Shown here: positions 1-7,031 of the stretch, in pieces
Position numbering within the stretch: position 1 is the first letter of the stretch
Layout: each line of letters opens with the position of its first letter
NCBI GenBank assembly: GCA_017462125.1
Contig: JAFTRQ010000174.1
Location: 1-8,132, forward strand
Origin: Clostridia bacterium
Lineage (GTDB): Bacteria > Bacillota_A > Clostridia > Oscillospirales > CAG-272
Length of the DNA: 8,132 bases
Direction of reading: 5' to 3'
The notes under the pieces: model-generated
Told to the model about the DNA's origin: nothing
The model's input: the letters and a program-made list of their open reading frames with translations, nothing else
Database searches by the model: none
Translations under genes and position numbers: made by a program

Positions 1-66
1 GGATTTAAAAATCACTTGCAACACGATAGTAGTGAGGCTTTGATTAAAATCTACACGGTTTTATAA
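1..66 (+). pseudogene. Possible 3' end of an upstream gene, weakly integrase-like
   Basis: Frame 1 is open from the window edge to a TAA at 64-66, giving 21 residues that end HLQHDSSEALIKIYTVL. The pattern L-x-H, nine residues, then K-I-Y-T resembles the C-terminal box of tyrosine recombinases, usually LGH...TTLKIYTH. The His-to-Tyr distance of 10 fits phage/Tn916-type integrases, and the candidate Tyr codon is 52-54. Against this, the usual Gly before His and the Thr pair are absent, and the fragment is very short, so chance similarity is quite possible. It could be a complete gene cut by the window, a degenerate remnant, or not coding at all. Confidence 0.2.
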
Positions 67-69
67 GAT
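40..69 (+). promoter_or_regulatory. Weak candidate sigma-A promoter
   Basis: TTGATT at 40-45 is followed by TATAAG at 62-67 (16-bp spacer) or TAAGAT at 64-69 (18-bp spacer). It would place the repeat at 94-137 in a long leader of the transglutaminase gene. It overlaps the possible coding end at 1-66, so the two readings compete. AT-rich intergenic DNA often yields such matches. Confidence 0.2.
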
Positions 70-93
70 AAAATGGCTACTCTATTGCCAATT

Positions 94-137
94 TTTGAGG
101 AAGTTTTTTGGCTCCACCTTTTTTTCAAAAAAGGTGG
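94..137. repeat. Inverted repeat, possible interspersed repeat element
   Basis: The core is a near-perfect palindrome at 114-137: CCACC plus a T run, a C, then an A run plus GGTGG. The arms are 11 bp with a 2-nt centre; sterically the loop would open to about 4 nt. It is preceded by a GAGGAAGTTTTTTGGCT stretch and followed by a C-rich GCATCCCCCACGTCCCC stretch. No run of T follows the hairpin on either strand, so it is not an ordinary intrinsic terminator. From memory, similar 'AAGTTTTTTG...palindrome...C-rich' blocks recur between genes in Clostridia, which suggests a copy of a dispersed repeat. Only one copy lies in this window, so the family assignment is an inference. Confidence 0.4.
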
Positions 138-191
138 AAACCGCATCCCCCACGTCCCCATAAATTGCAATTTAGCAGGAGGTGTGCAAGG

Positions 192-220
192 GTCTTGAAG
201 ACGAGTTTGTTGCATATAAT
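192..220 (+). promoter_or_regulatory. Candidate promoter of the transglutaminase gene
   Basis: A perfect -10 hexamer TATAAT lies at 215-220. Transcription would begin near 227, giving a short leader with GGAG at 241-244 and ATG at 252. The -35 box is poor (TCTTGA at 193-198, 16-bp spacer). The position fits the chosen start codon and argues against a start upstream at 108 or 195. Confidence 0.4.
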
Positions 221-251
221 GAAATCAGATCGGGAAGGACGGAGAACTTTT

Positions 252-1289
252 ATGAATTTCGGGGTGGCACATGGAAGAAGAGGCAGGAGAGGATTGCGGC
301 GGATTCTTGCCGTGATGCTTGTCCCTTTTGTCATTTTGCTTTCGATGCGTCAGCTTTGCGTTCCCACAGGTGCGCTTGACCGTGTTGCAGAGGTGACGGA
401 AGCAATGCGAGAGGGCTTTTACACGTTTGCGGAAAGTATTGACGTCAGCGAGTACGGCATTACTTCGAATGAATTGACACAGCTGTTTGCAACGGTCATC
501 AAGGATGATCCTTATCTTTTTTACGTGGACACAAGGCTCTCATATTCATACAGGCGGGACGGATGTGTCATTTCCCTGAAGCCGCTTTATACAATGTCGC
601 CCTCGGAGGTTGAAGCGGCGTGGCTTTATTGCCGTGACAGGGTGCGTGAGATCGCAAACCTTGCTTGCGGAGACGAGGTGGAGCGCGCGCTGTGGCTGCA
701 CGATTATATCTGCCAAGGCTTTTCCTACGATGATAGCCTTCAAAATCACAGTATGTATGAAATGCTCAGAACAGGGAAGGGTACCTGTCAGGCATACACA
801 CACCTGTACATAGCGCTGCTGCGGGAGGTTGGAATCGAATCTCACTTCGTTGCAAGCGACTCGCTTGCCCACATATGGAATCTTGTTCGGATCGGTGGCT
901 TGTGGTATCATACCGATCTGACATGGGATGACTCGGCAAGCCAAGAAACTGTAAGCAGGAGGCATTTTCTCTTGTCCGATGCTGCGGCTATTGAGAGAGG
1001 ACACGGAGATTGGTATTCACCTATTGAGGTCGTATGCCTCTCGGAGCTTTACCGCGACGTTGATTTTGACGCAATGCTGAGTGCGGAAGCTCTGTCGGGC
1101 GACGTAGATCACAACGGACAGGTCGATCTTGCAGATCTTCTTGCTTTGCGGATATGGCTGAAGGATGCAAGCGGCAAGCTTGCATTGACGGCGGGATTTT
1201 GTGTCGGGTGCGCGGACCTCGATCAGAACGGTGTTGCGGCGGATACTGACGTCATCCTTCTGCGCAGGAAACTTTTGCAGGGGAATTGA
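252..1289 (+). CDS. Exported transglutaminase-like protein with C-terminal dockerin
   Basis: This is a 345-residue protein. The N-terminus has a basic RRGRRGLRR stretch and a hydrophobic run ILAVMLVPFVILL (about residues 17-29), so it is a signal peptide or membrane anchor. The middle is a transglutaminase-core fold: GTCQAY supplies Cys179, AHIWN supplies His207 and DLTWDD supplies Asp222, the expected papain-like Cys-His-Asp triad. Such domains act as proteases, peptide cyclases or cross-linkers; which applies cannot be read here. Residues 283-345 form a dockerin type I-like module with two calcium loops, GDVDHNGQVDLAD and ADLDQNGVAADTD. The second has Ala at loop position 9 and the linker carries a CVGC motif, so it is somewhat degenerate. 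The start is ATG 252, behind GGAG at 241-244 with 7 nt spacing. The open frame extends up to 108, but that part crosses the inverted repeat and would bury the signal peptide. An alternative TTG at 195 sits 12 nt behind AGGAGG. Confidence 0.85.
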   Translation: MNFGVAHGRRGRRGLRRILAVMLVPFVILLSMRQLCVPTGALDRVAEVTEAMREGFYTFAESIDVSEYGITSNELTQLFATVIKDDPYLFYVDTRLSYSYRRDGCVISLKPLYTMSPSEVEAAWLYCRDRVREIANLACGDEVERALWLHDYICQGFSYDDSLQNHSMYEMLRTGKGTCQAYTHLYIALLREVGIESHFVASDSLAHIWNLVRIGGLWYHTDLTWDDSASQETVSRRHFLLSDAAAIERGHGDWYSPIEVVCLSELYRDVDFDAMLSAEALSGDVDHNGQVDLADLLALRIWLKDASGKLALTAGFCVGCADLDQNGVAADTDVILLRRKLLQGN

Positions 1290-1314
1290 CAAATCAGAGA
1301 AAATAAGCTATACT
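1286..1314 (+). promoter_or_regulatory. Strong sigma-A promoter of the nth operon
   Basis: A perfect TTGACA (1286-1291) is separated by 17 bp from TATACT (1309-1314). Transcription would begin near 1321. The -35 box contains the TGA stop codon (1287-1289) of the preceding gene. Two overlapping TATAAT hexamers follow at 1320-1325 and 1325-1330 without a matching -35, and they make the start region very AT-rich. No terminator separates the upstream gene, so read-through from it may add to expression. Confidence 0.8.
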
Positions 1315-1350
1315 TATTATATAATATAATGAAGCAAAGGACCGTGACGA

Positions 1351-1995
1351 ATGAAGGACAATGTAAAAAGAGCCGCTGAAGCGGTTGATATATTAAAGAC
1401 GGTTTATCCCGATGCGACCTGCGCGTTGCAATGGGGAGGATATGATGGATGGAAGCTGCTTGTGATGGGAAGGCTTTCAGCACAGTGCACCGATGCCCGT
1501 GTAAATATTGTTTGCGAGGAGCTTTTCGCGCAATATTCCACTCTCGAAGGTCTTGCGGAAGCGCCCCTTGAAGAGATCGAGCGCATCGTTCACCCCTGCG
1601 GGCTCTACCGTATGAAGGCGAAGGATATCAAGAACTCCTGCAGAATGCTCATCGACGATTTTGGAGGTGTCGTACCGGATAATATGGATGATCTCCTCAA
1701 ATTGCCGGGTGTTGGCAGAAAGATCGCCAATCTGCTTCTCGGTGACATCTACAAAAAGCCTGCGGTAGTGGCGGATACCCATTGCATCCGTATCTGCGGC
1801 AGACTTGGCTTTTACTCCGAGGATCTGAAGGATCCCGTTAAGGTCGAAAAAATTATGTCGGGCTATCTTGAGCCCGAGGAGCAGAGCGATTTTTGCCACC
1901 GTATCGTGCAGTTTGGGCGCGACGTGTGTATTGCAAGATCGCCTAAGTGCGAGGATTGCCCGCTTTCGGAGATCTGCGAAGGAAAAAGAAGTTGA
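1351..1995 (+). CDS. nth: Endonuclease III (DNA glycosylase/AP lyase)
   Basis: This 214-residue protein matches the usual length of the family (E. coli Nth is 211). It is a base-excision repair enzyme that removes oxidised pyrimidines and nicks abasic sites by beta-elimination. Visible marks are LSAQCTDARVN (residues 42-52), the helix-hairpin-helix LPGVGRKIAN containing the catalytic lysine (K124), the catalytic aspartate in VADTH (D142), and the C-terminal 4Fe-4S site C-x6-C-x2-C-x5-C (C193, C200, C203, C209). All key residues are present, so it should be active. AAAGGA at 1336-1341 lies 9 nt before the ATG. It is the first gene after the strong promoter and is followed after 17 nt by the glycosidase gene. 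A repair enzyme leading this operon looks like chance linkage rather than a shared pathway. Confidence 0.96.
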   Translation: MKDNVKRAAEAVDILKTVYPDATCALQWGGYDGWKLLVMGRLSAQCTDARVNIVCEELFAQYSTLEGLAEAPLEEIERIVHPCGLYRMKAKDIKNSCRMLIDDFGGVVPDNMDDLLKLPGVGRKIANLLLGDIYKKPAVVADTHCIRICGRLGFYSEDLKDPVKVEKIMSGYLEPEEQSDFCHRIVQFGRDVCIARSPKCEDCPLSEICEGKRS

Positions 1996-2012
1996 ATTTT
2001 AAGGAGACAGTT

Positions 2013-4586
2013 ATGGAAAGAAGATTCAGAAATTTTGAGCCTGCACCCTTTTACTTTTTGAACGATACCGTCGATCGCGACGAGCTTATCCGTCAGTTGG
2101 ATTTTATGAAGGAGAATGAAATTCCCGCATTCTTTCTTCACCTGAGAGACGGTATAACAGATCAGGCATGGGGAACCGATGTTTTTTATTCCAACGTGCG
2201 ATTTATCGCCGAAGAGAGCATAAAGCGCGGAATTACCATGTGGCTTTACGACGAGGATTCTTATCCCAGCGGACAGTGCGGCGGTCACGTCGTTATCGAT
2301 CGCCCCGAGCTTGAGGGAAGAACTCTTCAATTTGTAAAGATAGATGCCAAGGCGGGCGATACCGCTCGCCGTCTGCTTGGCAGAGTAAAGGGAATTGCGG
2401 CTTATGCTATTACAAAAAAGAACGGTGAGGAGCAGGTACGAAGGCTTAATTCTCCCTTTGGTCCCGTGCGCCGTCATTGGTACAGAATGGATTGGCATTC
2501 GACCTATTATTGCGATTATATGGCTGACGGTCAGACCTATGACCACATCCGCGCCCTTTCGGCATTCCCCGAGGTTATGTTTGAAGCCGAGGCGGATGAG
2601 GATTGCGAGCTTTATATTGTTTACGCTATCCCCAGCCAGAGCAGCAAGTACCATACGAATCTCGACTGTATGAAAAAAGACAGCTTCAAGGAATACAAAA
2701 AGCGCATACTTGATCGCTATGCGGCTGCGGTGGGTGACCTTTTCGGTACGAAGATTCCCGGTATCTTCATAGACGAGCCCACTCTTGGCGGCAACTTTAG
2801 TGAAGAGCTTTGCGAATTTTTCTATAATCGCTACGGATATAAGCTGGAGGACAACCTGTATAAGCTTTACGGCGATTATGAGGGTGAATGCAAACAGCTT
2901 CGCCGCGATTATTCCGAGGCAATGATGGCGATGTTCGAGGAGAATTTCCTGTTGCCGCTGAAGGCTTGGTGCAGGGAGCACAATCTTCTTATGACAGGAC
3001 ATTTCAACGGAGAAGAGGATCCCTTGGTTCAAGCGGCGGTGGGACAGAACATATACAGACAGACCAAGATAATGGACGTGCCCGGATTTGATATAATCAC
3101 GCCCAATATCGGTAACATTGAATACTGCGCGCTGAATTTCGGCGCGAATATGGTAGCGTCGGCGGCGGAGCAGTCGGGTAGAAAGACAATATTTTCCGAA
3201 TGCTTTGCGCTGTCGCCCTTTAATATGGGATATCACGGTCTCAGAAAGACCGCCGATTGGCTTTTTGCCAGCGGTATAAATTGGCTTGTGCCTCACGGCT
3301 TCCATTACGGATACAGCGCCTACCACAGAGCTGACGCAGGCAAGTCGTTCTTCTTCCAGGATCCATATTTTGATGAATATAAGACCTTTGCCGCTTATGC
3401 CGGCAGAGTATGCAAGCTTTTGCATGATTTTGAGCGTAAGAATGATCTTCTTTTAGTCTATCCTTACGGAGGTTTTGCCGAGACAGTACCTTTCAAGAGC
3501 GGTCACTCTCCGGTAAAGCCTTGTGAGAGAGGCAGCCTTTACAATTCGCGCCTTCGCGGAGCGGTCAGACATATGATGAAGCATCATATTGGATGGGATG
3601 TTTCGGATACCGGCTCGGCTATGGATGGCGAGATCGTTGACGGCAGACTTTACGTTGGAAATTGTTCCTATTCAAAGGTCGTTGTTATCAAGGCGGGCGA
3701 GATTGAGGAGAAGGTCTATGAGAGATTGCAAAATGCGGGCATTGATTGCTGTCTTTACGACGGCGACGAGAGCTTCTTCCCGAACGGACTTGAAATGATC
3801 GGCGGTGAGCGCGTGCAGACCTACGTTAAGACCAAAGGCAATGATCAAATTATCTTCCTTTTCAACAACGATGAGAATTATGCAAGGTTTTCGGTCAAGG
3901 TCGGAGACAGAGCGGCTTGGGTCTATGACGCGCAGACGGATATTTCGAGAGCGGTCACGGTCAAGGACGGCTTTGCCGCGCTTGCTTTGCAAGGATTCGG
4001 CTCGATGATTCTTGTAATTTCGGACGAGCCTTGCTCACCCGTTGGAGAGGCTTATATTCCTGCGGAAAAGATAGACTTTATTCCCGAATACGTTGCCGAT
4101 CCTCAGCACACCTATATGCCCAAGGGGGCGAGAGCGGCTATCTCCTATTTCGATATGAAAATAGAGAAAAACGGCGAGGTCAAAGACTACGGTACTGTGC
4201 GTCGCGGCGCGCTTCGTGAGTATATCGGAACACATGATGCTATATACTTCCCGCAGTATTACTACCGACCGGGATTTGATATCGGCAGGAGGATGTATAA
4301 TACTTATCCTTGCAATGCAACCTATACCGTCAAGCTGGAATCTGCCGATAAGAGTGATTGGTTACTCTTTGACAAGCATTCGATAGAGGGTAATTTTAAA
4401 ATTTTCTGGAATGGAGAAGAAATTCCGAGAGCGTGTTTTGAAAAGATTCGAATTTACGATATGAGCAATTTCGCGATCCGTCCTCTTTGGCGCGACGGTG
4501 AAAATCTGCTTGAAATAAAAATACTCGGAGCGCAGGAGTTCGATGGAGCCAACGGCGATATTTACATTATGAAGACGGAGGTATAA
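2013..4586 (+). CDS. GH106-like glycoside hydrolase, alpha-L-rhamnosidase-related
   Basis: This is an 857-residue protein without a signal peptide, so it should act in the cytoplasm on imported oligosaccharides or glycosides. The N-terminus RFRNFEPAPFYFLND...LIRQLDFMKENEIPAFFLH and the following MWLYDEDSYPSGQCGG (residues 76-91) are typical of the GH106 and related TIM-barrel 'glycosyl hydrolase' families. Candidate catalytic acids are Glu255 in GIFIDEPTLGG and Glu396 in FSECFA; GH106 uses two barrel glutamates, but I cannot confirm the correspondence. A region around 420-435 (GINWLVPHGFHYG) is also family-like. The C-terminal part, about 770-857, with LLFDKHSIEGNFKIFWNGEEI and a final beta-rich segment, looks like a galactose-binding-type beta-sandwich. 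AAGGAG at 2001-2006 lies 6 nt before ATG 2013; the open frame extends to 1947 inside nth and lacks a better site. The exact sugar specificity is unknown. It ends 2 nt before the radical SAM gene. Confidence 0.8.
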   Translation: MERRFRNFEPAPFYFLNDTVDRDELIRQLDFMKENEIPAFFLHLRDGITDQAWGTDVFYSNVRFIAEESIKRGITMWLYDEDSYPSGQCGGHVVIDRPELEGRTLQFVKIDAKAGDTARRLLGRVKGIAAYAITKKNGEEQVRRLNSPFGPVRRHWYRMDWHSTYYCDYMADGQTYDHIRALSAFPEVMFEAEADEDCELYIVYAIPSQSSKYHTNLDCMKKDSFKEYKKRILDRYAAAVGDLFGTKIPGIFIDEPTLGGNFSEELCEFFYNRYGYKLEDNLYKLYGDYEGECKQLRRDYSEAMMAMFEENFLLPLKAWCREHNLLMTGHFNGEEDPLVQAAVGQNIYRQTKIMDVPGFDIITPNIGNIEYCALNFGANMVASAAEQSGRKTIFSECFALSPFNMGYHGLRKTADWLFASGINWLVPHGFHYGYSAYHRADAGKSFFFQDPYFDEYKTFAAYAGRVCKLLHDFERKNDLLLVYPYGGFAETVPFKSGHSPVKPCERGSLYNSRLRGAVRHMMKHHIGWDVSDTGSAMDGEIVDGRLYVGNCSYSKVVVIKAGEIEEKVYERLQNAGIDCCLYDGDESFFPNGLEMIGGERVQTYVKTKGNDQIIFLFNNDENYARFSVKVGDRAAWVYDAQTDISRAVTVKDGFAALALQGFGSMILVISDEPCSPVGEAYIPAEKIDFIPEYVADPQHTYMPKGARAAISYFDMKIEKNGEVKDYGTVRRGALREYIGTHDAIYFPQYYYRPGFDIGRRMYNTYPCNATYTVKLESADKSDWLLFDKHSIEGNFKIFWNGEEIPRACFEKIRIYDMSNFAIRPLWRDGENLLEIKILGAQEFDGANGDIYIMKTEV

Positions 4587-4588
4587 AA

Positions 4589-5965
4589 ATGAGCATTAAA
4601 AATAAGCTTGCTCAGAGGCGAGCGTGGCTTGAGGGAGTACAGCATTGCACCTTTGACCCTGAGGGTCCCGGTGTGGTAAGAATCCATCTGATCCCGCCCA
4701 AATTCCGTCTGTTCGGGAATCCCGGTTATATCGTTATCCTCAATGGCTATTATATGTTGCCATTAGGATACTCGTGGGCTTTGATGCTGTCTGCGTTTAT
4801 GCGCGAGGTCAATGCCTTCGACGGCAGTGAGATCAGCGAAGAGGATGAAAAACAGATCTATGATAATACCGTCAAGGCAGTCTGTAGGGTATATCCTGCC
4901 ATTGATAAGGAAGATGTTCGGGAGGATCTTGACGAGCTGCTTGACGTGATCTTTGCCGTTGCAAGAGGCGGTGATCCCGAGATTGAGATCGAAAAGCTTT
5001 CGGTGCGAGCGTACGCAAAAAATATGACGGCACCTCACAGAATGGATCTGATGGTCAGCGCTATGACCGACGAAAGCGGAGCTTGGAGGTGTAATCAGAA
5101 ATGCCGATTCTGCTACGCCGCAGGACAAGCGCTTGGAAAAACGAAGGAGCTTTCAACCGATCAATGGAAGGCTGCTATTGACATATTGCGCGCTGCAGGT
5201 GTGCCTATGCTGACCTTTACGGGTGGAGAGCCCACCTTGCGTGAGGATATTGCCGAGCTGATCGAGTATTCCCGTTGGTTTATCACAAGATTGAATACCA
5301 ATGGCGTTGCGCTCACCGAGGAGCTTGTGAGTGCTTTAAAGCAAGCGAGCCTTGACAGCCTGCAGATCACCCTGTATTCTCATTCGGAATCCGTGCACAA
5401 TTCTCTCGTGGGAAGTCAACATTTCAAGGATACCATAGAAGGAATCAAGAGAGCGGTGGCGGCGGGACTTGACGTCAGCATCAATACACCCCTTTGCCGC
5501 TCTAACGCCGATTACGTCAAGACCTTGGAATTTATTGCGTCCTTGGGGGTTCGGTACGTAACGGTAAGCGGCCTGATCTGTACGGGTGGGGCGGAAACAG
5601 GATACGAGCAGCATGATCTTTCCGCCGAGGAGCTTTATGAGATCTTGAAGGCGGCAAAGGCATTTTGCGACAGCCACGGTATGGAGATCGACTTCACGTC
5701 TCCCGGCTTGATACCTAAGGAAAGGCTAGAGGAGCTGTCGATGAACGTTCCTGCCTGCGGTGCGGCGCTCAGCAATATGGCAATCGCACCCGACGGCACG
5801 GTGATCCCGTGTCAAAGCTGGTTGAATTCGAACGCAGGGCTTGGAAACGTTTTGAAAGACAAATTTGAAGCAATATGGAAACACGAGATGTGTAAAAAAT
5901 TGCGCGGAATGAGTGAGGACGAGGCGATAAGCTGTCCTTTCAGAGCAGAGAAGCGAGGTAAGTGA
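4589..5965 (+). CDS. Radical SAM enzyme with partial SPASM domain and N-terminal extension
   Basis: This is a 458-residue protein. The radical SAM core has the signature CNQKCRFCYA (C168, C172, C175), which binds the 4Fe-4S cluster that cleaves S-adenosylmethionine, and the TFTGGEPTLRED motif (GGEP 212-215) that contacts SAM. The C-terminal part has C390, C408 (DGTVIPC, a G-x4-C), C435 and C449. This resembles a shortened SPASM or twitch domain able to bind an auxiliary cluster; the full seven-cysteine pattern is absent because the protein ends ten residues after C449. Residues 1-150 form an unrecognised extension. Its LNGYYMLPLGYSW...DKEDVREDLDELLDVIF segment loosely recalls PqqD-like recognition domains, but I am not sure. 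SPASM enzymes mostly modify peptides or proteins. GGAGGT at 4577-4582 lies 6 nt before the ATG. The gene starts 2 nt after the glycosidase stop and ends 1 nt before the Cys-Ala tail gene, so the latter is the obvious substrate candidate. Confidence 0.9.
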   Translation: MSIKNKLAQRRAWLEGVQHCTFDPEGPGVVRIHLIPPKFRLFGNPGYIVILNGYYMLPLGYSWALMLSAFMREVNAFDGSEISEEDEKQIYDNTVKAVCRVYPAIDKEDVREDLDELLDVIFAVARGGDPEIEIEKLSVRAYAKNMTAPHRMDLMVSAMTDESGAWRCNQKCRFCYAAGQALGKTKELSTDQWKAAIDILRAAGVPMLTFTGGEPTLREDIAELIEYSRWFITRLNTNGVALTEELVSALKQASLDSLQITLYSHSESVHNSLVGSQHFKDTIEGIKRAVAAGLDVSINTPLCRSNADYVKTLEFIASLGVRYVTVSGLICTGGAETGYEQHDLSAEELYEILKAAKAFCDSHGMEIDFTSPGLIPKERLEELSMNVPACGAALSNMAIAPDGTVIPCQSWLNSNAGLGNVLKDKFEAIWKHEMCKKLRGMSEDEAISCPFRAEKRGK

Positions 5966-5969
5966 TTTG
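5955..5969 (+). promoter_or_regulatory. Ribosome binding site deciding a TTG start
   Basis: GAGGT at 5955-5959 lies 7 nt before TTG 5967-5969. The site is inside the last codons of the radical SAM gene, whose TGA is at 5963-5965. No in-frame ATG occurs until well past the first membrane segment, so TTG is the best start and translation is probably coupled to the upstream gene. Confidence 0.7.
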
Positions 5970-7031
5970 GCAAGAGCAGAGAAGGATCCTTATGCAAAGG
6001 AAACTATAAGAAAAAAGAGAAAATTTCCTGTTGAAAATACGGTTTGGCTGATCATCTGTATTTGTATACAAGCCGCTTTGATTGTTTTTGCGGTCCTGTA
6101 TACGCCACAACCCAAGGACGTGATCAATTTTTATACAGTTGAGGTCGAGCCCTTGGAGGACGGCAGTCTTGACATCACCTACAGCTTTGAGTGGACTGCG
6201 CTTGATAAAAGCGAGGCGTTGACTTGGGTGGAGATCGGAGTGCCGAACGAGAATTTTTTGATTTATCCCGATTCCGTTTCTGACAGCGTTGCCCAAGCTG
6301 AAAAATATGCTGAAGACGGATATTGCTCTGTTGTGCTGGACTTCAAGAAAGGATATATTGGCGGAGAAACCGTGGAGTTTTCCTTTAAGATCAATCAGCG
6401 ACAGATGCTTTGCAAAAGAGATGGTGAGTATTTCTATGAATACGTGCCGGGCTGGTTCAACAATATCCGCGTTGAAAACTATATATTTAAATGGAAGACG
6501 GATGAAACCGTGGTGTCAAGCAACGCAGATTCCAACGAGGGCAGATATGCTGTCTGGAGCGGAAGCCTTGATTACGGCGGATATGAGACGATACAGGTAA
6601 CCTATGCCGACACCGCGTTTGAGGGTGTGGATCTTATCAAGTATAGCCCGTTTGACGGAGCAGGGGCAAACAACGGACTTGAAAGTGATAAATTTCTTGC
6701 TGTGATGGTCTGTGTGATTTTTGCGTTGATTCTTACTCCCGTTGAATTTTATATTTTTGATAGCTATGTGTCGTATGGCAGAGGCAGGGGCTTTATTCGC
6801 GGTTACGGACATCACATTCACGTTTACGGAGGCGTGAATCCCCGATATCGCAGCGCGTCAAGAGAAGCGGCTGCTTCGCGAACGGTTCATACGGGGGCTC
6901 GCGGCGGAGGCTTTGGCGGTTCCGGCGGCAGAGGCTGTGCATGCGCATGCGCCTGTGCTTGTGCGGGCGGCGGACGTGCGGGCTGCAGCCAAAAGGATAC
7001 CTACGGAAAAAGATTTAAAGCGAAAAAATAA
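5967..7031 (+). CDS. Two-pass membrane protein with Gly-rich, Cys-Ala repeat tail (putative radical SAM substrate)
   Basis: This 354-residue protein is not a recognised family. It starts with a basic segment (KETIRKKRK), then a membrane helix at about 25-46. A beta-rich domain follows (about 50-225, NFYTVEVEPLEDGSLDITYSF), recalling DUF2207-type outer domains, although this is uncertain. A second helix lies at about 243-264. The rest, about 265-354, is basic and Gly/Arg/Tyr/His-rich: YGRGRGFIRGYGHH, then ARGGGFGGSGGRG, then CACACACACA (C324, 326, 328, 330, 332), then GGGRAGCSQKDTYGKRFKAKK with C340. With positive charges before helix 1 and after helix 2, both ends should be cytoplasmic and the domain outside. 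The repeat uses both Cys codons and all four Ala codons, so the residue pattern seems selected rather than made by recent slippage. The gene directly follows the radical SAM gene. That the enzyme modifies these cysteines is inference. Metal binding is an alternative. Confidence 0.85.
   Translation: MARAEKDPYAKETIRKKRKFPVENTVWLIICICIQAALIVFAVLYTPQPKDVINFYTVEVEPLEDGSLDITYSFEWTALDKSEALTWVEIGVPNENFLIYPDSVSDSVAQAEKYAEDGYCSVVLDFKKGYIGGETVEFSFKINQRQMLCKRDGEYFYEYVPGWFNNIRVENYIFKWKTDETVVSSNADSNEGRYAVWSGSLDYGGYETIQVTYADTAFEGVDLIKYSPFDGAGANNGLESDKFLAVMVCVIFALILTPVEFYIFDSYVSYGRGRGFIRGYGHHIHVYGGVNPRYRSASREAAASRTVHTGARGGGFGGSGGRGCACACACACAGGGRAGCSQKDTYGKRFKAKK
6936..6965 (+). repeat. Five Cys-Ala codon pairs in the membrane protein tail
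   Basis: Ten codons encode (Cys-Ala)5. Codons in order are tgt gca, tgc gca, tgc gcc, tgt gct, tgt gcg. At the DNA level this is an imperfect repeat with varied third positions. It follows a glycine-rich spacer, and a sixth cysteine occurs 8 residues after the fifth (6984-6986). Confidence 0.9.

Noticed and set aside
114..137. The palindrome as an intrinsic terminator
   Set aside because: No U tract follows on either strand; the T and A runs are within the arms.
108..251. Upstream extension of the dockerin protein to ATG 108
   Set aside because: It crosses the inverted repeat, reads as a low-quality basic sequence, and would bury the signal peptide. ATG 252 has a better ribosome site.
182..379. 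A 65-codon frame starting GTG at 182 behind AGGAGG
   Set aside because: The GTG overlaps the AGGAGG itself, leaving no spacing, and most of the frame overlaps the signal-peptide region of the real gene.
546..1004. A 152-codon minus-strand frame
   Set aside because: It is antisense to the transglutaminase core, whose catalytic motifs fix the coding strand.
1863..3425. A 520-codon open frame on the minus strand
   Set aside because: It lies antisense to nth and the GH106-like gene, both with clear family motifs, and it has no recognisable domain or ribosome binding site. It is a by-product of codon use in the real genes.
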